DNA of 64,000 bases, from the NCBI RefSeq assembly GCF_022024235.1, contig NZ_CP091799.1:1925001-1989000 (forward strand), in the 5' to 3' direction. The translations under genes were made by a program, and so were the position numbers. The DNA comes from Segatella baroniae B14. Lineage in GTDB: Bacteria > Bacteroidota > Bacteroidia > Bacteroidales > Bacteroidaceae. The number at the start of each line of letters is the position of its first letter. Within the stretch, counting starts at the first letter, position 1. Below are positions 43,096 through 51,314 of this stretch, in pieces. The notes under the pieces were generated by a model. That model saw nothing but the letters and a program-made list of their open reading frames with translations. It was not told the origin of the DNA and ran no database searches.

Positions 43096-44861
43096 TCTTT
43101 AATATATTTTTTTTGTTTTATTTTACGAGGTAAAGCCTTGCTATCATTTCCTGCATGAAGAGACTTTTTCCAGAATTTTACAGCTTCTTCCTGCAATTGA
43201 TTCATAGAATAAATATCGCCAGCATGTTCTAGGATAACCGCACTCTGTATGGAGTCTGAATCAGTTTTTATCGCCTGATCAATATATATTTTTGCTTCAG
43301 AATAACGCTGCTCCATAAATAATATCCAAGCATACGTATCCAAAAAAGTTACATTATTAGGCTCTGCCTTTATCGTCTTATAGCTCATCTGCTCCGCCTT
43401 CTGTAGATTTCTATTTTCTACACTGAGATAATAAGCATAATTGTTTAAGCACCCATAATTATCAGATTTCCACTGAAGACAACTATCATAAGCAGCAAAA
43501 GCCTCATCAGCCAATCCCTTTTGGTGTAGGATATCACCCATAATCGCATAGAAGTCTGATACGATATTAGCATTACTCTGCGAATTAATCTGACTTACAC
43601 CACGTCTAAAGGCATCAAGCGCATTGTCATTCTTATCTTGTTGAAAATAAGACAAACCAAGGAAATAATAAAAAGCCATTTCGTCGGGACGATAGGCTAT
43701 ACCAGTCTGACTTAAACTAATCACTTTATCAAAGTCTTTCTTGGCCCAGTATGACTGAATGATCTGAATTCTAGCACCTGCATTATCCGGAGCAATCTCC
43801 AAAACCTTCTCCAATGCCTTATTTAGAGAATCTTCAGGCATTTTTTTTAAACTCATATAGGCAGCTTTCAACTCTGCAAGGTCGCCATTGGTTTGAGGAA
43901 CAGACAAGGCTAAATCAAATAAATGAAATATTTTAGTTGAATCACCAGACTCCTGTTCATTTTTCTGTATAGCCGATCTGAGCATACTTGCCTTAGTTTC
44001 ATTGTCCATTTTGGGACTTACTAGGATATTTAACATTAGTTTTTCTGCTAATGAATCCTCGTGAACTGCAGTATAATAATCATATAATGATGACTGTGCA
44101 TAAGCATTATTCGGTTCGTCTTGAAGAACAGTCATAAAATTCTTATAAGCTTCTTTTTCTCTGCCATTCTGCATGAGCCAGTTACCAAGCATTATTTTAT
44201 AGTTGGCATCCAGCGGATGCTTCTCTACAAGCGTCTTTAGTTCACGATAAGCAGACTTTTTGTCATTCATCATTTCGTAAACTCTCATTTTTGCTAAAGA
44301 AAACTGCTCACTACTACCCTGAAGAGTCTCCAAACGATTAATTGTTTGAATCATCATGTCATATTTCTTCTGCTGCTGATAGAGTTGTGCCAGCAATTGA
44401 AGATACTCTGCGCTCTCAGGATTTTTACGGCTCAATTCTTCATACTTTTCTATTGCCAAATCGTAATTACGATTACCAATATAATATTGAGCGATACGTT
44501 CTAAATAGGTAGAATTATCAGGATTTAAATCTGAAGCTTTCTCTAAGGAAGCCAAAGCTAACGAGTCATTTTTCAGCTGAGAATAATACATCGACTGATA
44601 ATAATAGGCCTCAGCAGCATTAGGATTAATATCAAGCGCATGTTGCAACAGACTGAATGCTGCATCATATCTGCCCGCATTCTGCTGACGCATAGCTTCC
44701 AAAAAGAAATATTGATAGCGCTTCTGGTCATTTTTTGATAATTCGGTAACCGGAAGGGAACTATTACTCTTTTGGACCTTTCGGGCAAATAATGGTAGCA
44801 AGATAAAACTCAAGCAACCAATTATGAACAACTGATATATTATTTTTTTTCCTTTAAACAT
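43092..44861 (-). CDS. Exported TPR-repeat protein
   Basis: This 589-residue protein has an N-terminal signal or anchor (about residues 7-25) and roughly ten to twelve tetratricopeptide repeats, read from recurrent AxxxYxxxLxxxPxN patterns (for example DAAFSLLQHALDINPNAAEAYY, about 64-85). TPR proteins act as scaffolds. Its operon partners (dut, DUF4292, EnvC-like) suggest a periplasmic or outer-membrane assembly role. The 3' end overlaps DUF4292 by four bases. No catalytic domain is seen. Confidence 0.85.
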   Translation of the reverse strand: MFKGKKIIYQLFIIGCLSFILLPLFARKVQKSNSSLPVTELSKNDQKRYQYFFLEAMRQQNAGRYDAAFSLLQHALDINPNAAEAYYYQSMYYSQLKNDSLALASLEKASDLNPDNSTYLERIAQYYIGNRNYDLAIEKYEELSRKNPESAEYLQLLAQLYQQQKKYDMMIQTINRLETLQGSSEQFSLAKMRVYEMMNDKKSAYRELKTLVEKHPLDANYKIMLGNWLMQNGREKEAYKNFMTVLQDEPNNAYAQSSLYDYYTAVHEDSLAEKLMLNILVSPKMDNETKASMLRSAIQKNEQESGDSTKIFHLFDLALSVPQTNGDLAELKAAYMSLKKMPEDSLNKALEKVLEIAPDNAGARIQIIQSYWAKKDFDKVISLSQTGIAYRPDEMAFYYFLGLSYFQQDKNDNALDAFRRGVSQINSQSNANIVSDFYAIMGDILHQKGLADEAFAAYDSCLQWKSDNYGCLNNYAYYLSVENRNLQKAEQMSYKTIKAEPNNVTFLDTYAWILFMEQRYSEAKIYIDQAIKTDSDSIQSAVILEHAGDIYSMNQLQEEAVKFWKKSLHAGNDSKALPRKIKQKKYIKE

Positions 44862-44891
44862 TTTACTATCTCCACCAACAATGGACCAAGA

Positions 44892-45329
44892 TTATTTTAC
44901 ACCTGTATGGCCATAACCACCTGTTCCACGTTCTGTTTCATCCAACGAACTGACGATATCAAATTCACTCTGCTCATAACGTGCTATAACCATTTGAGCA
45001 ACACGCTCTCCATCATTTATAATGAAATCCTGATCCGAGAAATTAATCAATAGTACCATGATTTCACCACGATAATCTGCATCAATCGTTCCCGGAGAAT
45101 TCAACACGGTAATGCCATGCTTTAGAGCCAAACCTGAGCGAGGACGAATTTGAGCTTCATAACCATCAGGTAAAGCAATATGTAAACCGGTCGGAATAAG
45201 TTTTCTTTCCATAGGCCGCAAAACAACAGCCTCATCCAAATTAGCACGAAGATCCATACCTGCACTTTGCACTGTAGCGTAAGCAGGCAATTGCTGATGA
45301 CCAGTATTAACGACTTTAATTTTCAACAT
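44892..45329 (-). CDS. dut: Deoxyuridine 5'-triphosphate nucleotidohydrolase (dUTPase)
   Basis: This 145-residue trimeric enzyme splits dUTP to dUMP and pyrophosphate, keeping uracil out of DNA. Motifs visible in order are AGMDLRA (about 24-30), [13 protein letters not shown] (about 61-73), [16 protein letters not shown] (about 77-92), [12 protein letters not shown] (about 106-117), and [11 protein letters not shown] at the C-terminus. It heads a row with a TPR gene, DUF4292 and an EnvC-like gene (30 nt to the TPR gene). It diverges from a dNTPase gene and shares an unusual palindrome with it. Confidence 0.97.
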   Translation of the reverse strand: MLKIKVVNTGHQQLPAYATVQSAGMDLRANLDEAVVLRPMERKLIPTGLHIALPDGYEAQIRPRSGLALKHGITVLNSPGTIDADYRGEIMVLLINFSDQDFIINDGERVAQMVIARYEQSEFDIVSSLDETERGTGGYGHTGVK

Positions 45330-45356
45330 AAATAGGTGATTTTACAGATTTAATTG

Positions 45357-45364
45357 CAAAAATA
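45357..45364 (-). promoter_or_regulatory. Promoter -7 element of dut
   Basis: On the minus strand TATTTTTG lies 27 nt before the dut ATG. No TTG is present in the -33 zone, which instead lies in an arm of the palindrome 45380-45412. Confidence 0.6.
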
Positions 45365-45379
45365 GCTATTTATCCTTAC

Positions 45380-45412
45380 ATACTAGCATTTTTAAACATA
45401 AAATGCTAGTAT
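45380..45412. promoter_or_regulatory. Perfect 13-bp inverted repeat between dut and the dNTPase gene
   Basis: ATACTAGCATTTT (45380-45392) and AAAATGCTAGTAT (45400-45412) are exact inverted copies with a 7-nt centre. The genes on both sides point away, so it cannot be a terminator for either. It lies 15-16 bp from each -7 element and covers both -33 zones, neither of which has TTG. A shared operator or activator site is the simplest reading. Confidence 0.6.
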
Positions 45413-45428
45413 TTAGATAAAAATAAAC

Positions 45429-45436
45429 TACTTTTG
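45429..45436 (+). promoter_or_regulatory. Promoter -7 element of the dNTPase gene
   Basis: TACTTTTG ends 4 nt before the ATG at 45441, so the mRNA would start at or next to the start codon. Confidence 0.6.
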
Positions 45437-45440
45437 TGAC

Positions 45441-46778
45441 ATGAATTGGCAACAACTAATTACCAACAAACGGCTTGGTCAAGAGCATAAACATGCTCTT
45501 CGGCATGATGATCGATCAGAATTCAAAAGAGATTATGATCGACTCATTTATTCTGCACCTTTCAGAAGACTGCAAAACAAGACACAGGTATTTCCGCTCC
45601 CTGGCAGTATCTTTGTTCATAACCGTCTTACACACAGTCTAGAAGTATCATCGCTCGGCATGAGTTTGGGCAATGATATATGCAGAAGACTCAAAATAAA
45701 ACACCCAGAACTAACCAACACTTTATTTGAGGAAATCGGTACTATAGTTAGTGCGGCTTGCTTGGCACACGATATGGGAAATCCTCCTTTTGGACATTCT
45801 GGCGAAAAGGCTATGCAGACATTCTTTTCAGAAGGAAAGGGAAGTATTCTAAAAAGTCAACTCAGCTCACAATTTTGGGATGACATCACCCATTTCGAAG
45901 GAAACGCTAATGCTTTCAGACTCCTGACCCATCAGTTTAACGGCAGAAGACCAGGAGGATTCGCAATGACCTATTCAATGCTGGCTAGTATTGTAAAGTA
46001 TCCATTTGCAAGCAGTCTTGCTGGTAGTCATGGTAAATTTGGGTTCTTTAAAACAGAACAAGAAACCTATCACAAAATTGCCGATGAATTGGGCATCATC
46101 TGTAAAAGTAAACCAGGCGAACCTCTAAAATATGCCCGTCACCCACTCGTATATCTCGTAGAAGCAGCTGATGATATCTGCTATGAAATTATGGATATAG
46201 AAGATTCTCACAAACTCAAACTTATTAGCTTTGACGAAACAAGACACGCACTTTTAAATTTCTTCGATGAAGAAGGCAAAGCGTATATCCAAGACACAAT
46301 TGAGCATGAAGGGGTTACTGACGAAAACGAGCAAGTGGTTTATATGAGGGCTTGCGTAATTGGGAAACTCGAAGGTGAATGCGTCAATACTTTTATCGAA
46401 CATGAAGACGAAATACTCAATGGTACTTTCGAAGGCAGTTTGATTCAAAACATCACACCATCCGTGAAAAAAGCTTATCAATATTGCGAAAAGCTATCGC
46501 ATGAGAAGATTTATCACAGCAAACCAGTACTAGATATCGAGTTATCAGGTTATAAGATACTGGAAACATTGATGGAAGTATTTATCGATGCAGCAATAGA
46601 ACCTCAGAAATTTTACTCCCAACAACTGATCAGAAGAGTGAGTAGCCAATATTCCATCCACAGCGAAGACTTAGAAACTAGAATATTGGCCATAATAGAC
46701 TATATAAGCGGCATGACCGATGTATATGCCTTAGATGTATATCAAAAAATTAATGGTATCAGTCTGCCTATTGTATAA
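45441..46778 (+). CDS. dgt: dGTPase-like deoxynucleotide triphosphohydrolase
   Basis: This 445-residue HD-domain protein opens with FRRLQNKTQVFPLP (about residues 39-52). The HD metal ligands are in RLTHSLEVSSLG (about 61-72) and CLAHDMGNPPFGHSGE (about 112-127), followed by a second Asp in LVEAADDICYEIMD. Such enzymes split dNTPs (often dGTP) into nucleoside and triphosphate. It diverges from dut; together the two shape the dNTP pool. No start other than 45441 is needed: the promoter ends four bases upstream. Confidence 0.92.
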   Translation: MNWQQLITNKRLGQEHKHALRHDDRSEFKRDYDRLIYSAPFRRLQNKTQVFPLPGSIFVHNRLTHSLEVSSLGMSLGNDICRRLKIKHPELTNTLFEEIGTIVSAACLAHDMGNPPFGHSGEKAMQTFFSEGKGSILKSQLSSQFWDDITHFEGNANAFRLLTHQFNGRRPGGFAMTYSMLASIVKYPFASSLAGSHGKFGFFKTEQETYHKIADELGIICKSKPGEPLKYARHPLVYLVEAADDICYEIMDIEDSHKLKLISFDETRHALLNFFDEEGKAYIQDTIEHEGVTDENEQVVYMRACVIGKLEGECVNTFIEHEDEILNGTFEGSLIQNITPSVKKAYQYCEKLSHEKIYHSKPVLDIELSGYKILETLMEVFIDAAIEPQKFYSQQLIRRVSSQYSIHSEDLETRILAIIDYISGMTDVYALDVYQKINGISLPIV

Positions 46779-46821
46779 TGCAGACGGATACCACTAATTA
46801 TTTATAGAAATTATATATTGA

Positions 46822-47259
46822 TTACATCAATTTCTCTATATTCGTTCGGTAATTTTGCCAGTACAAAATTTTATCTTGTACCTTTTTCTTGTCAATCACT
46901 CTATTTAGGCGAGCGTCTGAAAGTTGAGTGCTCATCAAGAATATATAGTGATCAATCAATGCAGCTTTAGCCTTGACCGTCTTTTTCTTAGGATATCCAC
47001 GTTTAGCGGTTTCTTGAGACCAAACTTCAGAAATCTCATTAATCTTTTGTCCTGTAGTTTTCAAATCTTTTAAAAATTTGCTACGATAAGCTTTATCTTC
47101 AGCTGACAAATTGCCTAATTTTGCTAAATCAGAAGCACTGATAGAATCAGTCAAAATATCCAAATCAAGATCAATCACATCGTTAGAAGACTGAGCTGAT
47201 GCCATTAAAGGCATCAACAAAGCAATGATTACCAAATACAAAATTTTCTTCATACTCAT
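46822..47259 (-). CDS. Small secreted protein of unknown function
   Basis: This 145-residue protein has an N-terminal signal peptide (MKKILYLVIIALLMPLMASA, cleavage about residue 22) and a small mostly helical body with many Lys residues. No known family was recognised. It overlaps the end of the upstream acyltransferase gene as ATGA, so it is translated from the same mRNA as the two lipid acyltransferases. A role in handling the lipid outside the inner membrane is possible but unproven. A second ATG two codons in could also be used. Confidence 0.8.
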   Translation of the reverse strand: MSMKKILYLVIIALLMPLMASAQSSNDVIDLDLDILTDSISASDLAKLGNLSAEDKAYRSKFLKDLKTTGQKINEISEVWSQETAKRGYPKKKTVKAKAALIDHYIFLMSTQLSDARLNRVIDKKKVQDKILYWQNYRTNIEKLM

Positions 47260-48245
47260 TTCTCCTTATAAATAATTTTATTGGCTCCACTTGTTATTTT
47301 AAGTGCCTCAGGATGCTCTTCTATAAAACTATTAATGTGTCTTACTATTTTTTCTTCTAAGATTTCACTAACAGAGATTAGAATTCCCGTTTCTTCTACA
47401 TCACCAAAACCATAATTGATAGCTGTACCAAACAATTTCATGGTAGGACTCAAATTCATATATGCATTGACCAATGGAGGGATGTTATAACCAAACTCAC
47501 GAATACGGCGATTCAAAATACGATAGTCCTCCTTAAAATTATTACCATTAAAGAGAGGACGCAATTTGTCTTCTGACGTTTCTAACGCCAAAGGCTTAAT
47601 TGGAATAACGAGATTTTCCTTATCTTCAAAATGTTTTTTTAAGAAATACAATATCATATCTCTACCCTCACGGATATATGAAGGGTACATCGTCATTTTT
47701 CCAAAGAAATATCTAATATTTGGATAAATTACAGTTAAAGCGCCTAATCCATCCCACAAATTATCCAAAGCAAAGATACTCTTTGTATTCTTACGCGCAT
47801 TCTGATATTCAAGTGACACGAAAGAACGACCTAGTTCCACGGTATAAGGAACATATTCCTTGATAAATTTGTCAGAAAAATGAAACATATGACTAGTTGC
47901 CAATATTGGCTGTCCATTTTCATTATACTGCCAGTCTCTTCCTAAAATATAACGATATCCACCAATGATTTCATTAGCTTCAGGATTCCAAACGATTAAT
48001 TGTTTATAACAATTAGGTCCAAGATCAAATTCATCGATATCCATAGACTTGCCTGTACCTCCACCTGCTTCACGAAAAGCAATTTCACGCAGACGTCCAA
48101 TCTCCTTCATCACATTAGGAGAATCATTAGCTGTTACGATATAAATATGATTGTGACTTTTATTGGTTGTACGAAGTCTCTTTTCCGGAGTCAACTCCTT
48201 GAGTAGGAGTTCCGTATCAATCGGCTGAATAATATCTTCTTCCAT
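47256..48245 (-). CDS. glsB: GNAT-type N-acyltransferase, candidate glycine-lipid synthase GlsB
   Basis: This 329-residue protein has a GNAT-like core (YIVTANDSPNVMKEIGRLREIAFREAGG, about residues 34-61; IGGYRYILGRDW, about 93-104; TVELGRSFVSLEYQ, about 135-148), as in OlsB-type N-acyltransferases. In Bacteroides, GlsB attaches an acyl chain to glycine as the first step of glycine-lipid synthesis, with GlsA as O-acyltransferase. The adjacent PlsC-like gene upstream fits that pair. The substrate (glycine, ornithine or other) is inferred. Confidence 0.72.
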   Translation of the reverse strand: MEEDIIQPIDTELLLKELTPEKRLRTTNKSHNHIYIVTANDSPNVMKEIGRLREIAFREAGGGTGKSMDIDEFDLGPNCYKQLIVWNPEANEIIGGYRYILGRDWQYNENGQPILATSHMFHFSDKFIKEYVPYTVELGRSFVSLEYQNARKNTKSIFALDNLWDGLGALTVIYPNIRYFFGKMTMYPSYIREGRDMILYFLKKHFEDKENLVIPIKPLALETSEDKLRPLFNGNNFKEDYRILNRRIREFGYNIPPLVNAYMNLSPTMKLFGTAINYGFGDVEETGILISVSEILEEKIVRHINSFIEEHPEALKITSGANKIIYKEK

Positions 48246-48296
48246 TTCTTAAATATATTTGATCAAAAATAAACAGATCCTTCTGTCTAAAATTGA

Positions 48297-49127
48297 TTAT
48301 AATTCATAAACTTTATCTTCTACCCACTGTGCCCATTCGGCAGGGGTTTTACTTTTATCAAATGTCTGCCAAGGAATAGGCTTACCTATAGAAACTCGAA
48401 ATGATTTATGCACATTTTTATACATTTCATCTACCAAGAATAGCATGGCAATATTAAACTTGATATGCAAGGCCTTACATGCATTGGCCAATTTATAAAA
48501 GAATTCAGAATTCTGACCACCAAAATGGATAGGCACTATATCGCGCTGATATTCTATACTCTTACTGATGAAAGTCTTCTTCCAAGGAATATCGTGAACC
48601 TTACCATTAATTTTTCGTGAACATAATCCTGCAGGAAACATCAACATATGGTTATCACTTTGAAATCCTGCTTCTACCATAGCAGGGAATGAACGTCCTT
48701 TCTTACCCGTTTTATTAATACCAATACTTACAGGTTTTAATCCAGGCAGATAAAGCAGTAAATCATTGACTAAATAACGGAATTTTCCCTCATAATGCTC
48801 ACCGATAATAGATCCTAATGCTACTCCGTCTGCCCCACCTAAAGGATGATTGGATACAAACGTATAAAGTTTACCATCATTTTTATCTGGGAGATTTTCC
48901 TTTCCTACAATCTGAAGATCCATATCCAAATAGTGCACACACTCGGTCAACCACTCTGTGCCAGTTTTGTGGCGGCTCTCCCATAAATAGCGATTCACTT
49001 CATCTTCGTGAACGATTCGTTTAAGCCAAGACACAACAAATCTTGGAACATATTTTGCTTTTGTCCCTAACTTGTTCTTTAGAATATTATCGATATCTAT
49101 CGTTTTCTCTATATTGTCACTCATCAC
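48297..49127 (-). CDS. glsA: PlsC-family O-acyltransferase, candidate GlsA
   Basis: This 276-residue protein has an acyltransferase domain with the His-Asp block FVSNHPLGGADGVALG (about residues 90-105), FPAGLCSRKINGK (about 158-170) standing for the EGTRS-like motif, and DIVPIHFGGQNSEFFY (about 190-205). It is followed 51 nt later by the GNAT gene, the order expected for a glycine-lipid or ornithine-lipid pair. It would add the second acyl chain. It has a -7 element (49146-49153, TATTTTTG) about 18 nt upstream. Confidence 0.75.
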   Translation of the reverse strand: MMSDNIEKTIDIDNILKNKLGTKAKYVPRFVVSWLKRIVHEDEVNRYLWESRHKTGTEWLTECVHYLDMDLQIVGKENLPDKNDGKLYTFVSNHPLGGADGVALGSIIGEHYEGKFRYLVNDLLLYLPGLKPVSIGINKTGKKGRSFPAMVEAGFQSDNHMLMFPAGLCSRKINGKVHDIPWKKTFISKSIEYQRDIVPIHFGGQNSEFFYKLANACKALHIKFNIAMLFLVDEMYKNVHKSFRVSIGKPIPWQTFDKSKTPAEWAQWVEDKVYEL

Positions 49128-49145
49128 ACTAACACTATCTTAATG

Positions 49146-49153
49146 CAAAAATA
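49146..49153 (-). promoter_or_regulatory. Promoter -7 element of the glsA-glsB operon
   Basis: On the minus strand TATTTTTG lies 18 nt before the ATG at 49127. The -33 position lacks a well-spaced TTG. Confidence 0.5.
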
Positions 49154-49802
49154 GTAGAACTTTTTCAATTATATCCATTTTTCCATAAAAAAAGTTCAAA
49201 AAAACGCCTTTTTTTGCACAAAAAGTACATCTTGAAAATTGAGAACCTGTTCTTTATGGGATCATTCCCTTTTGCAAATAAAAAACAAGTTTTCTATCTA
49301 AAGTATCATCTTTTAATTTTAGACACGCAAAGAGATTGCAAAGTTGCCTGTCAAAGACTTAAAATCAAGAATTACAAAAGGGTGTTCAATATAAGAATTG
49401 CAACCTTTACATTTTTTTACAAATTAAAACTAATCAGTTTTTTCAACATCTTTCAATACACTTTATTGTATAGAATCACACTGAAACAAACAAAAATATT
49501 TTTACTGTATTACACTTTAAACCAATTGTTTTCTGACAACACACTATGATTCAACGCTATAACTACTATCTATAGCCATTTTACTCTTGAAAACGTTCCA
49601 TCTAACTTTCTATTCACACTTATGTAAATTAATATTAATATATTTGTTATTTTTTAATAATTTATTTACATTTTACAGGAAATATATTTCATCATCACAA
49701 TTATAGCATATGGATTATTTTAAAAGAAACTTTAAAAAAAAGAATTCTATCATAACAATTACTAATAAATACAAAATCTCTATTTTTATAAGTTTTTTGA
49801 AA
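49154..49802. other. AT-rich intergenic region before the dcw cluster
   Basis: There are about 650 bp of very AT-rich DNA between divergent glsA and mraZ. An open frame at 49214-49549 is Phe/Leu/Lys-rich with no domain or promoter and is not accepted. No RNA gene, long repeat or terminator was recognised. The right end leads into the mraZ operator. Confidence 0.6.
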
Positions 49803-49839
49803 TTTGTGGAGCAAAGTGGAGATTTGTGGGGAAAAATGT
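49803..49839 (+). promoter_or_regulatory. MraZ operator boxes
   Basis: TTTGTGG (49803-49809), AAAGTGG (49813-49819) and TTTGTGG (49823-49829) recur every 10 bp with 3-nt spacers. A weaker fourth copy (AAAATGT, 49833-49839) follows. MraZ of other bacteria binds tandem GTGG-type repeats with similar spacing upstream of its own gene. They overlap the -33 zone of the promoter, so MraZ would block RNA polymerase. Confidence 0.8.
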
Positions 49840-49840
49840 G

Positions 49841-49848
49841 TAACTTTG
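49841..49848 (+). promoter_or_regulatory. Promoter -7 element of the dcw cluster
   Basis: TAACTTTG lies 28 nt before the mraZ ATG. The only TTG nearby (49824-49826, 14-nt spacer) is inside an operator box and too close for the consensus. Confidence 0.65.
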
Positions 49849-49876
49849 AACCCAGTTTTCTATTAATTATGTACGC

Positions 49877-50365
49877 ATGCGATTTATAGGGAACATAGAA
49901 GCTAAAGTTGACTCAAAAGGAAGAGCCTTTTTGCCAGCTACTTTCCGCAAGGTGCTATCTGCGTCTGGCGAAGAAGGCCTTATATTACGCAAAGATGTAT
50001 TTCAACCTTGTTTGGTCATCTATCCGGAATCAGTCTGGAACGAACAGATGGATTCACTTCGATCACGCCTTAATCGATGGAATGCAGAACATCAACGTAT
50101 ATTTCGTCAGTTTGTGAGTGATGCTGAAATTCTTAACCTAGACAGTAATGGGAGATTTCTGATTTCTAAACGCCAATTAACCCAGACCGGTATCAATCAA
50201 AACATCAAATTTATCGGAATGGGTGATTGCATCGAGATTTGGAACAATGACACCTGTACCGCACAGATGAAAGACCCTGAAGAGTTCAGTAACATACTTC
50301 AAGAAATGATGAGTCCACAGGAATCAACAAATTACAATATAATTCAAACAAAAAACAATGATTAA
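49877..50365 (+). CDS. mraZ: Transcriptional regulator MraZ
   Basis: This 162-residue protein has two SpoVT/AbrB-like halves, seen as IEAKVDSKGRAFLPATFRK (about residues 6-24) and DAEILNLDSNGRFLISKRQL (about 82-101). MraZ forms rings, binds repeated GTGG boxes upstream of its own gene and tunes the dcw operon. Such boxes are present here just before the promoter. Its 3' end overlaps rsmH by eight bases. Confidence 0.95.
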   Translation: MRFIGNIEAKVDSKGRAFLPATFRKVLSASGEEGLILRKDVFQPCLVIYPESVWNEQMDSLRSRLNRWNAEHQRIFRQFVSDAEILNLDSNGRFLISKRQLTQTGINQNIKFIGMGDCIEIWNNDTCTAQMKDPEEFSNILQEMMSPQESTNYNIIQTKNND

Positions 50366-51314
50366 GACTGCAGAGACATATCACGTACCCGTTCTCCTTG
50401 AACAGACCGTAAACGGACTGAATATCCAACCTGGCGGCATCTACATCGATGTAACCTTTGGCGGAGGTGGACATTCCAGCAAAATTCTTTCATGTCTGGA
50501 CTCTCAAGCTCATCTCTACAGTTTTGACCAAGATGCAGATGCAGAAAATAATATTTACTATGCAGAAGCAGGATCAAATGAAAAGGACCATCGCTTTATA
50601 GATGACCCTAGATTTACATTTGTAAGATCAAACTTCCGATATATCAAAAATTGGATGAGATACTACCATGTAGATTATATTGATGGACTACTAGCCGACT
50701 TAGGCGTGTCGTCACATCACTTTGACGATAAAGACCGCGGTTTTTCGTTTCGCTTTGACTCACCACTGGATATGAGAATGAACAAACGAGCAGACATGAC
50801 AGCTGCGGACATAGTAAACAACTATCCAGAAAGCCAATTAGCCGATATCTTTTATCTTTATGGCGAGTTAAAAAACAGCCGAAAGATAGCTAACGCACTT
50901 GTAAGGTATCGACAAAATCAGAAAATTCTGACAACGCAAGATTTCATCAAAGCTACAGAACCTCTTTTCAAAAGAGAAAAAGAAAAGAAAGATATGGCTC
51001 GACTTTTCCAAGCTCTTCGCATAGAGGTAAATCATGAAATGGACGCTTTGAAGGAAATGCTGAATTCAGCAACAGAGCTACTTCGCCCAGGTGGACGATT
51101 ATCCGTAATCACCTATCATTCTCTAGAAGATAGAATCGTTAAAAACGTCATGAAATCAGGAAATCCTGAAGGTAAAATCGTAAAAGATTTCTTTGGCAAG
51201 TCTGAGACTCCTTACAAACTGATCAATAACAAGGTAATCATACCAGATCAAGAAGAGCAAGAAAATAATCCAAGAAGTCGAAGTGCCAAGTTGAGAATTG
51301 CAGAGAAACTATGA
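50358..51314 (+). CDS. rsmH: 16S rRNA (cytosine-N4) methyltransferase RsmH
   Basis: This 318-residue SAM-dependent enzyme methylates C1402 of 16S rRNA. It starts with TYHVPVLLEQTVNGL, has the SAM loop DVTFGGGGHSSKIL (about residues 35-48), LADLGVSSHHFD (about 111-122), and the C-terminal NPRSRSAKLRIAEK. Start at 50358 overlaps mraZ by eight bases, and the stop overlaps ftsL by four, a compact row. Length is normal. Confidence 0.97.
   Translation: MIKTAETYHVPVLLEQTVNGLNIQPGGIYIDVTFGGGGHSSKILSCLDSQAHLYSFDQDADAENNIYYAEAGSNEKDHRFIDDPRFTFVRSNFRYIKNWMRYYHVDYIDGLLADLGVSSHHFDDKDRGFSFRFDSPLDMRMNKRADMTAADIVNNYPESQLADIFYLYGELKNSRKIANALVRYRQNQKILTTQDFIKATEPLFKREKEKKDMARLFQALRIEVNHEMDALKEMLNSATELLRPGGRLSVITYHSLEDRIVKNVMKSGNPEGKIVKDFFGKSETPYKLINNKVIIPDQEEQENNPRSRSAKLRIAEKL

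Noticed and set aside
45380..45412. Terminator reading of the dut/dNTPase palindrome
   Set aside because: Both flanking genes diverge from it, so no transcript ends there.
49214..49549. 111-codon open frame in the AT-rich gap before mraZ
   Set aside because: Phe/Lys/Leu-rich with no start signal or domain; typical of AT-rich non-coding DNA.
49869..49889. Tiny six-codon frame (ATG at 49869) overlapping the mraZ start
   Set aside because: It could be an upstream mini-frame but nothing supports translation; too short to judge.
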